A stretch of 62,381 nucleotides of DNA from Chrysosporum bergii ANA360D (GCF_029891735.1 NZ_JANQDH010000046.1:1-62381); one strand, 5' to 3'. Shown: positions 9,055 to 17,848, counted from the first letter of the stretch. Translations and numbers: made by a program. Notes: a model not told the origin generated them from the letters alone.

Positions 9055-9822
9055 ATGCAGGATTTAATCAAGCTAGATTTAGTTGATTTAGCTATTGCTG
9101 TGGGATTGATGGTTATAGCCATTGGTTTATCTGCTTGGGAGAAATTGGGACTAGAGTTAAACTTAGTTACTGCCACAGGCAGAACCATATTACAACTACT
9201 CATACTAGGATACGTTTTAGAGTTCATCTTTGCTGTTGGCAGTGTTGGGGGTATTTTGGCAATTTTAGCAGTAATTTTAACTATTGCAGCCATTGTTGCC
9301 CGAAATCGTATCAGTACCAAGATTCCCCAAGTATTACCCTTGGTATGGGGAGCAATTTTCATTAGCACTGCTTTGACGGTTCTTTATACCAACTTCTTAA
9401 TTATTCAACCAGACACATGGCAAGCACGTTATGTAATTCCCCTAGCAGGGATAGTTATAGGTAATGCCATGAATGCAGCCGCCATAGCCGGGGAACGTCT
9501 GGTTACTACTCTCAACACCCAAACTGTGGAAATAGAAACTCACTTAAGCTTAGGTGCAACTCCCCAGCAAGCAGTTAACCAGTACCGCAAAGAAGCCATT
9601 AAAGCCGCATTTCTACCCACTCTCAATCAAATGATGGTGGTGGGTATGGTGACTATTCCAGGAATTACCACCGGACAGTTATTAGCAGGAATTACACCCC
9701 TCAACGCTGTAGCCTACGAAATTGTGATAATTTTTATGGTTGCTATGGCTAACTTACTGACGAGTATTTTAGTTACCAGAGGATTGTATCGTCAGTTCTT
9801 TAATTCTGCCGCTACTTCATGA
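9055..9822 (+). CDS. fetB: FetB-type ABC transporter permease (UPF0014)
   Basis: This 255-residue integral membrane protein has about seven hydrophobic segments. The IVIGNAMNAAAIAGERL segment and the GATPQQAV coupling helix are typical of the FetB/YbbM (UPF0014) family, whose E. coli member is linked to iron export with the ATPase FetA. No ATPase gene lies beside it, so it is an orphan permease here. The TGA stop at 9820-9822 falls inside the left palindrome of the repeat element that follows, so the last few residues may have been set by that insertion. Confidence 0.87.
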   Translation: MQDLIKLDLVDLAIAVGLMVIAIGLSAWEKLGLELNLVTATGRTILQLLILGYVLEFIFAVGSVGGILAILAVILTIAAIVARNRISTKIPQVLPLVWGAIFISTALTVLYTNFLIIQPDTWQARYVIPLAGIVIGNAMNAAAIAGERLVTTLNTQTVEIETHLSLGATPQQAVNQYRKEAIKAAFLPTLNQMMVVGMVTIPGITTGQLLAGITPLNAVAYEIVIIFMVAMANLLTSILVTRGLYRQFFNSAATS

Positions 9823-10003
9823 TGAAGTGAAAACAAAAACAACCGTAGTTTTAACACCTAGGGCATGGTAGAATATTGGTAGAATATTAGAGGTATTAGT
9901 GCAAGCAAATTAGTTGAAGAATGGGGAAGGCGATTAAAATCGCCAACGGCTAACCCCCATGTCTGAAGCCATTAGCTCTGCTCGCCGTTGATATTTCAGT
10001 CAA
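9814..10003 (+). mobile_element. Structured repeat element, copy 1 (possible HEARO/omega-RNA-like)
   Basis: This is the first of three copies of a 150-200 base element; the others are at 17630-17828 and 62031-62181. The left end is an imperfect palindrome (ACTTCATGATGAAGT, 9814-9828). The conserved core runs from TTTTAACACCTAGGGCATGG to GTTGATATTTCAGTCAA. Inside are a perfect hairpin (GGCGATTAAAATCGCC) nested in an ATGGGG/CCCCAT stem, and AACGGC, which can pair with downstream GCCGTT as a pseudoknot. There is no ORF. The repeat itself is plain in the sequence; the relation to HEARO/omega RNA is a hypothesis. Confidence 0.8.
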
Positions 10004-10158
10004 GGTGAGTAGGGGATTTTTGACCCTCCCAATCATATAGTAAGCGTTGCCTAGCTTGTCAGATGACCGCGTAGCAACATCAGTTTAGAATCCCCTGTGT
10101 TTTAACCAGGGGAGATGTCAGGGACTAAAATAGAAATTGACGTTTCCCAGCAGTTAAA
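10004..10158. other. Leader region of the TPR gene
   Basis: This is the region between the repeat element and the TPR gene. It contains a short hairpin (CCCCTG ... CAGGGG, about 10094-10112) some 45 bases before the GTG start. No ORF is recognised. The promoter of the TPR gene is expected here. Confidence 0.35.
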
Positions 10159-12000
10159 GTGTCTGAACCTCAGTCCATAAGCGATCGCTATCTCGCCTTA
10201 ATTGATGAAATTGTCGCATCCACCCTTCAGGGCAAAATTAGCTCTGGGGAAATGGTGTATCAAATGCTGCAAAAAAAAATAATTTCCGGCACGGGGGAAG
10301 TATTTGAATTAGTTTTAGGCGATCGCCTCACTAGCACTCAAAGCCAATTGGATAGTGAAACAGATGAACTCAAGAAAGCCAAAGCCAACCGCAAATTGAG
10401 AGCCATTAAAACAATTCAAAGTCAATGGCAGCGATATTCCCAGCAAAATCAAGCCACAGAAGCGATCGCCACAGCAGTTAAACAAATCACCACAGCCTCG
10501 ACAGATGAACGTTTAACTATATTCTTACGTATTATTGACCCTAATCAAAAGCAACCACTCAACATCCCCCAACTACAACAGTTAGCCCAAGGCTTACAAC
10601 AATTTTATCAAGTAGATCCTGATTTACAACAAATATCCCAGGGCATTACCAGTGGTTTAGCCACTTGGCAAGGACTACAAAACCACCTAGTCAGCTGGAT
10701 GTATGAAACAAATCAGCAATTGGGTTTTGGTGGGGTTCCCGGAGAAAGGGGACCCTGGGCAACTTGGGCAAAGCAAGTCAAAAATAATCTCACTCAAGCA
10801 CTGTTTCGCACCCTAGCCAACCAAGAATCAATCATTGAATTTGTCCAAAAGCAAAGTAGTGTCAGCCTCAGTGACTGGGTAGAAATAGCATTAACTTTAC
10901 AGTACCTACAAAGAGGTTTAGTCCACTGGTTCGACCAACAAGCCCATAACATCCAAGCCGGGTCAAAGTTATCCATCTCTACATTCTTGACCTTTGCTGT
11001 AATTTGGAGTCAGTTAGCCAGTGGCTTTCATTCCCAGGTAGCATACAGTAACAGCTGCACTCAAATTATGCTGCAAATTCTGCGAAACTTTTCCCAGCGT
11101 CCATATTTTCCCTTGTACGGAGGAATTTTTGCTTCTTTTGCCGGGAACTCCCTACGGGATGCCTTGAATTATCTGGATGAACCATTGCGATCAGTGGAGG
11201 GAACTCAGGAAAAAGCCAGAATTTTAACCCTTTTAGGCTATTCACAACGAGCTTTAGGACAATATCAACGTTCTATTCAGTTTCATCAACAAGCCCTAGA
11301 AATAGCCAGAAACGCGGGCGATCGCCCCTGTGAAATTGCCAATTTCAATCACCTCAGCCGTACCTACGTAAAAGAAAAAAACTATACTGATGCTCTTAAC
11401 TACAGTCAACGAGCATTAATCCTCAGCCGCCAAACCGGGGAACGGATAGGAGAAGCCAATGCACTAGTCAATTTGGGTTACAGCCAAGTTATGCAGGCGC
11501 AAAAGCTGGAACAAATAGAAACAGAAGTCTATGAAACAGCCATTCAGTATTTAGAACAAGGGTTAAAATTATCAGAACAATTAGGAGATATTCAAAGTAA
11601 AGCTTTATGTTTTAGTAGTTTAGGTATTGCTTATCTAGTTATAGGTGAATCACCAGCCGCAATACCCTATTTAGAAAATGGTTTTAAAACAGCCCAAATT
11701 GCCGGAGATTTATATCTCCAAGGGCGAAACTTGGCTTATTTATCAGAAGCTTACTATAATTTACAAAACTCAGACAAAGCTATTTACACTGGCAGTTTAG
11801 GAATGTATCTGCTAGAGCAAATTTCTTCTCATGAATGGCGACAACCAGCAGGATTACTAACAATATTACAAGGACAACTGGGAGTAGAATCATTCCAAAC
11901 ACTATTAAACCAACATCGCCCTAAAATCATAGGTATTATTGGTGTGGATGGATATGATTCCATTCCCCAACTGTTAGCAAAATATCAAGAAAGTATGTAA
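10159..12000 (+). CDS. Tetratricopeptide-repeat protein with long helical N-terminal domain
   Basis: The 613-residue protein starts at GTG. Residues 1-330 are a largely helical, Gln-rich region (SDRYLALIDEIVASTLQGKI, then ITTASTDERLTIFLRIIDP) of a type often seen in cyanobacterial TPR proteins. TPR units follow at about 350-560, for example EKARILTLLGYSQRALGQYQ, GEANALVNLGYSQVMQ and SKALCFSSLGIAYLVIGE. There is no signal peptide or enzymatic domain, so it is probably a cytosolic scaffold for protein-protein contacts. The partner is unknown. It converges on the Rpn-like gene, with five bases between stops. Confidence 0.85.
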   Translation: MSEPQSISDRYLALIDEIVASTLQGKISSGEMVYQMLQKKIISGTGEVFELVLGDRLTSTQSQLDSETDELKKAKANRKLRAIKTIQSQWQRYSQQNQATEAIATAVKQITTASTDERLTIFLRIIDPNQKQPLNIPQLQQLAQGLQQFYQVDPDLQQISQGITSGLATWQGLQNHLVSWMYETNQQLGFGGVPGERGPWATWAKQVKNNLTQALFRTLANQESIIEFVQKQSSVSLSDWVEIALTLQYLQRGLVHWFDQQAHNIQAGSKLSISTFLTFAVIWSQLASGFHSQVAYSNSCTQIMLQILRNFSQRPYFPLYGGIFASFAGNSLRDALNYLDEPLRSVEGTQEKARILTLLGYSQRALGQYQRSIQFHQQALEIARNAGDRPCEIANFNHLSRTYVKEKNYTDALNYSQRALILSRQTGERIGEANALVNLGYSQVMQAQKLEQIETEVYETAIQYLEQGLKLSEQLGDIQSKALCFSSLGIAYLVIGESPAAIPYLENGFKTAQIAGDLYLQGRNLAYLSEAYYNLQNSDKAIYTGSLGMYLLEQISSHEWRQPAGLLTILQGQLGVESFQTLLNQHRPKIIGIIGVDGYDSIPQLLAKYQESM

Positions 12001-12005
12001 CTATT

Positions 12006-12899
12006 TTAGCTTTCACTTGACAGCATTTGCCGCAATTCTGCCACTGTATTGGCTGTGATAATTTGCCGTAAAACTAATTGTAAATATTCTAAGTCCGAGA
12101 TAGGGGCAATTTGCGCCATCAATTCCAATCCATCTTTCCCAAATTTAGCTTCTAAGCTATTTTCAATGCTCAAAATTATTCCTTCTCTCTTTCCACGTGC
12201 TTCACCACGTGCTTCACCACGTGCTTCACCGCGTGCTTGACCTTCCCGTAATATTTCCTGATACCAAGGCGACTCACGTAATACAGCCATATCCCACCTC
12301 ATGATTTCTTGAACTAACTCAGTCTCTAGTACAAAGGTAGCAAAAAATGCTAACACCGTTTCCAGTTGCTTTAACTGCTCATTACTACGTAAAATTTGTA
12401 ATGCTTCTCGAATTGTAGACTCATTTTCTCCATCTTTGAGAATTGGTACAAAGGGAAGCAGTGATGGTAAGGATTCTTGAAAAGCTATCCTTGCATCTAC
12501 TTCCCATAAATTAATCACTCGGTAGTCTTGACGGACTTGTAAACCCCCAATATTTGCTCTGTATGTTGTAGGAATTTCTACATTGGTCGTCTTGAGAATG
12601 TTGACTAATACCGGGTAAATAGGTAAATTAAATTTTTCTTCTGCCAAACCTGCATAGGCACGAATGCGCCGGGGTATTCTAGGATCATAGCGCAACTGCA
12701 CTTCATTTAGCACCAAAAATTCCTCACCTTGGGGATTTTTGACACGGATTAAAACATCACTTTCTCGGCTAATCCATTGAAATTCAGAGTTAAGAATTTC
12801 AATAGCTACAATATCAGGTATTTGTGTTACCCATCTCACCCAGTTATCTGGTGCTAAACTAATTAACTTTTTGGTACCAACGTCTGCGGGTTTAATCAT
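12006..12899 (-). CDS. Rpn/transposase-like PD-(D/E)XK nuclease family protein
   Basis: The 297-residue protein resembles the large cyanobacterial family related to Rpn recombination-promoting nucleases (PD-(D/E)XK fold). The candidate nuclease core lies near residues 45-85: an Asp in ESDVLIRV, then EFLVLNEVQLRYD, with the E-x-Q pattern typical of these proteins. Residues 225-245 contain a low-complexity run, GEARGEARGEARGK. It is encoded by near-identical 12-base tandem repeats at about 12200-12240, a place where length variation is likely. The C-terminal helical part is usual for the family. Cellular role unknown. Confidence 0.8.
   Translation of the reverse strand: MIKPADVGTKKLISLAPDNWVRWVTQIPDIVAIEILNSEFQWISRESDVLIRVKNPQGEEFLVLNEVQLRYDPRIPRRIRAYAGLAEEKFNLPIYPVLVNILKTTNVEIPTTYRANIGGLQVRQDYRVINLWEVDARIAFQESLPSLLPFVPILKDGENESTIREALQILRSNEQLKQLETVLAFFATFVLETELVQEIMRWDMAVLRESPWYQEILREGQARGEARGEARGEARGKREGIILSIENSLEAKFGKDGLELMAQIAPISDLEYLQLVLRQIITANTVAELRQMLSSES
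12200..12238. repeat. 12-base tandem repeat inside the Rpn-like gene
   Basis: About three copies of a 12-base unit (GTGCTTCACCAC on the plus strand) encode repeated GEAR units. The period is a multiple of three, so gain or loss of units keeps the frame. Confidence 0.8.
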
Positions 12900-12950
12900 C
12901 AGTTTTTCTCATCAATAATTAAGATAACTTTTTTGTGCATTATTTACTCA

Positions 12951-13352
12951 CTACAACATATTGTGATCTAAATAAACTAAAAATGTGTTAGCCATAATGG
13001 CGGCTTGGGTGCGATCGCGCAAATTTAACCTGTTTAAAATATTCGTGACATGATTCTTTACAGTTCCTTCAGATATATAAAGTTTCTGAGAAATTTCTCT
13101 GTTATTATCACCCATGGAAATTAACCGCAGGACTTCTTTTTCTCTGGGAGTAAGTTCCGCTAAACCAGGCGGTAAAGTCGGTAACTGGTTTGCTATCACC
13201 TGGGGAAACTTAGTCGTAAATCGCGGAGATGGAGATGGTAAGGCAGCCGTAAAAACAGCGATCGCTAATAATACCCACTCCAAATACAGCAAAAATGGAA
13301 AAGGATGATTATTAAATTGAATAGGACGAGTCATGGAATTTGAGATAGTCAT
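12951..13352 (-). CDS. Membrane-tethered LuxR-type transcription regulator
   Basis: A C-terminal LuxR/NarL helix-turn-helix is clear: [43 protein letters not shown]. It is preceded by a hydrophobic segment ([21 protein letters not shown]) that should cross the membrane. There is no receiver domain. The frame is open to 13415, but the upstream part contains two copies of a 13-base direct repeat that look like operator DNA, so the ATG at 13352 ([10 protein letters not shown]) is preferred. The gene is divergent from a Spy-like periplasmic protein gene, so control of that gene by a membrane-bound sensor-regulator is plausible. That is inference. Confidence 0.82.
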   Translation of the reverse strand: MTISNSMTRPIQFNNHPFPFLLYLEWVLLAIAVFTAALPSPSPRFTTKFPQVIANQLPTLPPGLAELTPREKEVLRLISMGDNNREISQKLYISEGTVKNHVTNILNRLNLRDRTQAAIMANTFLVYLDHNML

Positions 13353-13385
13353 TTTATTTTCGGCATATTCTACATTCTGGTCATG

Positions 13386-13422
13386 AATCATGACTTTAGT
13401 CATGGGTGTAATCATGACTTTA
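13386..13422. promoter_or_regulatory. Direct-repeat candidate operator between luxR-like and spy-like genes
   Basis: AATCATGACTTTA occurs twice, at 13386-13398 and 13410-13422, a spacing of 24 bases (slightly over two helical turns). Further CATGA/TCATG half-sites lie between and beside them. They are in the divergent promoter region, about 70-110 bases upstream of the Spy-like gene. Binding of the adjacent LuxR-type protein is a hypothesis. Confidence 0.5.
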
Positions 13423-13493
13423 TTCTCATGTCAGTGTGATGGGGGATTTTTTATAATAGTGATATCCAAGCAAGAAACTACACGACACAACCC

Positions 13494-13937
13494 ATGAGAC
13501 TAAAATCATTGTCACTATTAGCTGGAGCAATTGCCTTAACCGTAACTACAATACCCTTTGCGGTTCAAGCACAAATCGCGCGCTCTTCATCTCCACAAAT
13601 GGCACAAATGATGGGCGGAGAAAGAGGAGGTATGAAAGGTCCTTGGCAAAGGTTAAATTTAACAGATGCCCAAAAAGCTCAAATGCAGACTATTAGAAGT
13701 AATACCCGTGATAAAATCGAAGCAGTTCTTACCCCAGAACAAAAGGAAGCAGCACAAAACCAAATGAAAAAAAAGGTCTGGGCTGACTTGACCGAGGAAC
13801 AGAAAACCCAAATCCGCCAAATCCGGGAGTTATCTAAAGAACAGATGCTACAAGTCCTCACCCCCGAACAACGCCAACAACTAGAAGAAACGCGGGAAAA
13901 TATGCGATCGCGCCGTGGGCGACCCAATTTCCAATAA
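13494..13937 (+). CDS. Spy/CpxP-like periplasmic protein
   Basis: The 147-residue protein has a signal peptide (MRLKSLSLLAGAIALTVTTI... ending VQAQ). Three LTxxQ-type repeats follow: LNLTDAQKAQMQ, VLTPEQKEAA / LTEEQKTQIRQI, and VLTPEQRQQLEE. This pattern is the hallmark of the Spy/CpxP family of small helical periplasmic chaperones and stress sensors. The C-terminus is Arg-rich. The divergent membrane-bound LuxR-type regulator next door may control it. Confidence 0.85.
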   Translation: MRLKSLSLLAGAIALTVTTIPFAVQAQIARSSSPQMAQMMGGERGGMKGPWQRLNLTDAQKAQMQTIRSNTRDKIEAVLTPEQKEAAQNQMKKKVWADLTEEQKTQIRQIRELSKEQMLQVLTPEQRQQLEETRENMRSRRGRPNFQ

Positions 13938-14028
13938 TTCCCAAATCTTCGCTAAATATACAGTCAACACCTAGTAAAAGTTAGGAAATATGAGTTATGA
14001 GTGAATCAAAACTCTTAGCTTGATTAAT

Positions 14029-14274
14029 ATGTCCAAAGAATTCGCCATTGGTAGTAAAGTCAGGGTCATAGCACTGCCACCCTACGTCAAAACCGCAGAT
14101 CCCATGCCCATGCTACGCCCCCCAGACGTTATTCGCATAGGAGAAGAGGGTACAGTGCTGGATCGTCGTCCAGGAGGATATTGGGGTATACATTTTGCTA
14201 AGGGAAACTTTCTCTTAGATAGCCAATATATTGAAAGTGTGGATATCCCAGAATCTCATCAAGGTAACAAATAA
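14029..14274 (+). CDS. sipA: SipA, small regulator that binds histidine kinase NblS
   Basis: SipA is a small SH3-like beta protein that interacts with the kinase NblS (Hik33), which controls high-light and nutrient-stress genes in cyanobacteria. The sequence FAIGSKVRVIALPPYVKTAD, followed by PMPMLRPPDVI and the GTVLDRRPGGYWGIHFAKGN segment, is highly characteristic. The frame is open from a TTG at 14020, but the ATG at 14029 (MSKEFAIG) matches the usual start and length of about 80 residues. It precedes the peroxiredoxin gene by 40 bases on the same strand. Confidence 0.92.
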   Translation: MSKEFAIGSKVRVIALPPYVKTADPMPMLRPPDVIRIGEEGTVLDRRPGGYWGIHFAKGNFLLDSQYIESVDIPESHQGNK

Positions 14275-14313
14275 TTGTAAACTTGTGTAAAGTTATAGTT
14301 TTTTATTTGTACC

Positions 14314-14883
14314 ATGATTTCTCGGCGCAATTTTCTCAAAATATTACTGGTTAGCTGTTTTGCTGTGATGAGTTGGTTAAATCTAACTCCGGTTGCTCAT
14401 GCTCTGGGTGGTAAACTACCACCACTCAATCAGCCAGCACCGGAGTTTACCTTACCAACCAACACAGGTGAAGGCCAAGTTTCTCTCTCTGACTGGCGGG
14501 GTAAGTGGGTAGTCCTTTATTTTTATCCCAAAGACTTTACCTCTGGTTGCACCATAGAAGCTCGTCGTTTTCAACAAGACCTACCCAAATACATTAAGAA
14601 AAACGTTCAGATTATTGGTGTGAGTGCTGATGATGTTGATTCCCATGCCAAATTTTGTGATTCAGAGGGGCTAAAATTTCCGCTATTAGCTGATACCACT
14701 GGAGCAGTGAGTAAAGCTTATGGTTCGTGGATCGGTTTTCTATCCATGCGCCATACTTTTATTATTGATCCCCAGGGAGTTTTGCGTGAGATTTTTCTCA
14801 AGGTTAACCCATTGGTTCACAGTACAGAAGTCCTAGGACAACTAGAAAAACTGCAATCTCTATCTAGTCCAGCCCAAGGTTAA
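14314..14883 (+). CDS. Exported peroxiredoxin Q/BCP-type
   Basis: The 189-residue protein reduces peroxides with thiols. The N-terminus has a twin-arginine-like signal (MISRRNFLKILLVSCFAVMS... to AHA), indicating export to the lumen or periplasm. The AhpC/TSA domain follows, with the peroxidatic Cys in YPKDFTSGCTIEARRF. A second Cys lies in HAKFCDSEGLKFPLLAD, not at the CxxxxC spacing of classic PrxQ. The sequence HTFIIDPQGVLREIF closes the fold. The length is normal for the exported cyanobacterial PrxQ-like group. Confidence 0.9.
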   Translation: MISRRNFLKILLVSCFAVMSWLNLTPVAHALGGKLPPLNQPAPEFTLPTNTGEGQVSLSDWRGKWVVLYFYPKDFTSGCTIEARRFQQDLPKYIKKNVQIIGVSADDVDSHAKFCDSEGLKFPLLADTTGAVSKAYGSWIGFLSMRHTFIIDPQGVLREIFLKVNPLVHSTEVLGQLEKLQSLSSPAQG

Positions 14884-14937
14884 AGCCTCTTCAGCCGCGA
14901 TCGCTTAAAGATGAGGGGGATATGAAACCCAGCCCCC

Positions 14938-17451
14938 TCAATTATTCTCACCTTTTTCCTCCAACAGCGATCGCCAATCTGTCATAGACTGTTCTGTCCA
15001 TAGCCAATTATTACTTAATTTACTTAGGTGAAAATTGATGGGATCAGTCCTCAGAACAATTTGAGATTGTTTGATTGCTTCTTTAATATACTGTGCTTGT
15101 TTAGTACCAGATTGATTAGGCGCAGACTTATACAACCCAAGAGCTAACCCAGCATAAGAAGTTAAAGCATCTTGAGGTATTGTGGTTTCCAAAGAGACAG
15201 ATTTATTTTCCTGCTGGAGGGCTAAGGTCAACGCCTGAAACCAAGAGTGATTAGCTCGATCAAGATTACCTTCTGCATAGTAAGCAAACCCCAAAGCATT
15301 GTTATATAAAAGGGAATCCGGTTCAGCCTTAACAGCATTTTCCCAGTAACGCCGGGCATCGTCAATGCTGTATTTTTTGTTTCCAGTTTGCACAAACTGC
15401 CATGCTAATCGTCCTTTCAAAAAATTAACCATTCCATTCTTTAGCTGGCCTGGTGGAATTGAATTCAGGGACGTTTCCGCAGCACCCAGGGCACCACGGT
15501 TCAATAATTCTTCCACAGCTATTAGCCCTTCTCGCAAATTACCCTGGCTTAATTGTTCCGTAGCTTGGGCAGCAACCTCGTTAGTAATAGCCTTTGTGAT
15601 ATCTATTTTCGGCTGATTTACCCCCACTCGAGACTGAGTAGGAATTGGTGGTATATCAGATAAAAAAGATACTTGCCTACTTTGCCACCACCAACCGAAG
15701 CCGATGAGAGTAGCAAAAACGAAGATTAGCTTCCCCCACGTACTCACACCCCCAATGCGGGTAACAGGGAGCAGTTGACGAGTCCGAGGTTGAGGATTTG
15801 ATATGGCTGGGGGCGATGCTCCCCTAACAGAGAGATTGTTGGGATCTTGTGTAAAATCTTGAGTAGTTTCCGTGATACTATCTGGTGTTTCCCCCCATAA
15901 TTCTATTGACTGTTCCACAGCAGCAACATCCTCCCCAGCTTGATCTTCAGGAAATTGGTTACTTCTAATTAGTTGTCCAGATGCGAAATTCAGTTGCTGA
16001 TTTGCAGCCTTTTGTTGGTCTAACTGACGAAATAAATCTGAAACTAAGGCTGAATCCTCTCCATAATCATCATCACCTTCAATTTCATCAACTAAATCAC
16101 CCCATGTTTCTTCACCCAGCCAGTCTAAATTTGAAGTATCATGACCCAAGCCCGCAGGAATCATTTCATCAATAGGTGAAACCATTTCGGTATCATCGGT
16201 CATGGCAAAATACATAGCCGTGGCATTTACCTTCAAGGGCGGATTGTGAGTATACCCGTTGAGTGAGTCCACACTTAAAGACATTTCTGGACATAACAAG
16301 CCGTCAAAATCCTGTTGGAGATATAAAATCGGTAATGCCCAGTAACTTTGGTGAGAACCATAAGCAGAAATTAATCCCTGACGTACCCGACTAACACACA
16401 AATCCACAGGATATCCCTGGCTGAGATTGCGGTAAAACAATTGTGTCAAGGTCAACGCTACTTCGTCAGGAATTCTCTCTGACATAGCCAAAACGCCCCT
16501 AATTCCGCGCCTTACCAGGCTTTCGGTTAAGTTACGTTCACCAGTCAGATCCCCTTCGGGATCTGATGTAGCAGTGTATGTTCCCCAACAGGAATTAAAC
16601 ACAGCCATTTGAATATTATTGTTGACTAATAGGCCTGCTAAATCATTACCACTAAGAGTTTCTGTTAAGCCGGTTCTTCTACTAACCAGATAAATTTGCC
16701 CACCGTTAGGACCTGAGTTACTATGACCGGAATAGTGTAAAACTTGGTATCTTCCTTGTTCTAAAGCTTGGGTCAATTCTTCCCGCCCTGGTTGATCTAG
16801 CAGAGTCAACTCAATCTCCGGTAAATGATTACCACTTTCGCCTGTTCGTGGTGTTTGACGGTGAAGTTCAGCTTGGAGTTTAATAGCTTCTTGTTTGAGC
16901 AAATCAAGACGAACTTGATCAGGAGGAGAGGCCAGCACCATCAAAACCCTGACCCCACGAGTTTCTGATGTTGTTACTCTGTTTCTCGCGGGTAAGCGAG
17001 ATGTTGCCATCATTCCACTTTGGTAGCGAGAAAAAGCAATGTAAGGACCGGTGGCCAAGGGGCGATCGCCTGCGTGCATCACTTCCCATGGCAAACGTGC
17101 TAACCTAATATCTTTTAGCCCCAAACGTAAACGCAGTAATTGTTGGTGATTCTGGGCAATACCTTGGGCTGTAATCCAACTATCTCTGAGGGTACCTTGA
17201 AACAGTGCGTTATAAAATTGCTGTCCCAGTACCACCAGATTAACAGAGTTTCTAGCAATGGCTTCTCCCTGCAACACCGATTTCAGTGGGTCATTCATTA
17301 GATGTCCAGCAGATGCCAACCACTCAGCTACGGGCCAAGTTACTAGTTCTTCTGCCAATGGCACCCCAGGCGCGACTTGTTCCGTCCGCACCAAATAATC
17401 ATTTTGCCCTACTGGGGTTACTGAAAGGTGAAATTCCTGATTAAACTCCAT
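14938..17451 (-). CDS. hetF: HetF, CHAT-domain (caspase-like) heterocyst differentiation protein
   Basis: The 837-residue protein has an N-terminal CHAT peptidase domain (about residues 60-385) with the catalytic pair His243 (LHYSGHSNSG) and Cys288 (AVFNSCWGTY). An acidic disordered linker follows, then a transmembrane helix near 575-590 (LIFVFATLIGFGWWW). A C-terminal TPR-like domain covers about 640-830 (YNNALGFAYYAEGNLDRANH). This matches HetF of Nostoc/Anabaena, which is needed for heterocyst differentiation and for proper HetR and PatA levels. The genomic context supports it: the upstream side carries an array of NsiR1-type small RNAs read in the opposite direction, as known in Nostoc PCC 7120. 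A repeat element separates the two here. Confidence 0.92.
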   Translation of the reverse strand: MEFNQEFHLSVTPVGQNDYLVRTEQVAPGVPLAEELVTWPVAEWLASAGHLMNDPLKSVLQGEAIARNSVNLVVLGQQFYNALFQGTLRDSWITAQGIAQNHQQLLRLRLGLKDIRLARLPWEVMHAGDRPLATGPYIAFSRYQSGMMATSRLPARNRVTTSETRGVRVLMVLASPPDQVRLDLLKQEAIKLQAELHRQTPRTGESGNHLPEIELTLLDQPGREELTQALEQGRYQVLHYSGHSNSGPNGGQIYLVSRRTGLTETLSGNDLAGLLVNNNIQMAVFNSCWGTYTATSDPEGDLTGERNLTESLVRRGIRGVLAMSERIPDEVALTLTQLFYRNLSQGYPVDLCVSRVRQGLISAYGSHQSYWALPILYLQQDFDGLLCPEMSLSVDSLNGYTHNPPLKVNATAMYFAMTDDTEMVSPIDEMIPAGLGHDTSNLDWLGEETWGDLVDEIEGDDDYGEDSALVSDLFRQLDQQKAANQQLNFASGQLIRSNQFPEDQAGEDVAAVEQSIELWGETPDSITETTQDFTQDPNNLSVRGASPPAISNPQPRTRQLLPVTRIGGVSTWGKLIFVFATLIGFGWWWQSRQVSFLSDIPPIPTQSRVGVNQPKIDITKAITNEVAAQATEQLSQGNLREGLIAVEELLNRGALGAAETSLNSIPPGQLKNGMVNFLKGRLAWQFVQTGNKKYSIDDARRYWENAVKAEPDSLLYNNALGFAYYAEGNLDRANHSWFQALTLALQQENKSVSLETTIPQDALTSYAGLALGLYKSAPNQSGTKQAQYIKEAIKQSQIVLRTDPINFHLSKLSNNWLWTEQSMTDWRSLLEEKGENN

Positions 17452-17629
17452 AAATCAATGTTTCTAGCCATTTTGCTGACACAAATGCTCCAACAATCTA
17501 CAAAAGGGTTACTTTTGGTATTTGGGCATTTATTAGGGCATAGTCTTATACTCAGGGGTAATGATCAATTAATGCTCATTTCTCATTATGACAACTGAAT
17601 CATATTTTTAGTTTCTGGTATCTCTGGCG
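17452..17629 (-). promoter_or_regulatory. hetF upstream region
   Basis: These are the 178 bases between the hetF start and the left palindrome of repeat copy 2. They should contain the hetF leader and perhaps its promoter. In related strains the NsiR1 array directly adjoins this leader. Nothing specific could be assigned here. Confidence 0.4.
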
Positions 17630-17828
17630 CTTCATAATGATGAAGTTCAAACAACAAGAACCATAGTTTTAATACCTAGGGCATGGTAGAATATTAGAGA
17701 AGAAGCGAAAATTAGAAGTATTAGTGCAAGCGAACTAGTTGAAGAATGGGGAAGGCGATTAAAATCGCCAACGGCTAACCCCCATGTCTGAAGCCAGTAG
17801 CTCTGCTCGCCGTTGATATTTCGGTCAA
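17630..17828 (+). mobile_element. Structured repeat element, copy 2, between hetF and the NsiR1 array
   Basis: This copy has the left hairpin CTTCAT-AATG-ATGAAG (17630-17645), the core from TTTTAATACCTAGGGCATGG (about 17667), the nested ATGGGG/CCCCAT and GGCGATT/AATCGCC stems, the AACGGC/GCCGTT pseudoknot partners, and the terminal TTGA...TCAA hairpin ending at 17828. Identity with copy 1 is almost complete over the last 95 bases. The internal variable loop differs in length and sequence. The NsiR1 array begins about 20 bases further on. Confidence 0.85.
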
Positions 17829-17848
17829 TAAGGATCAATCCAAATCTT

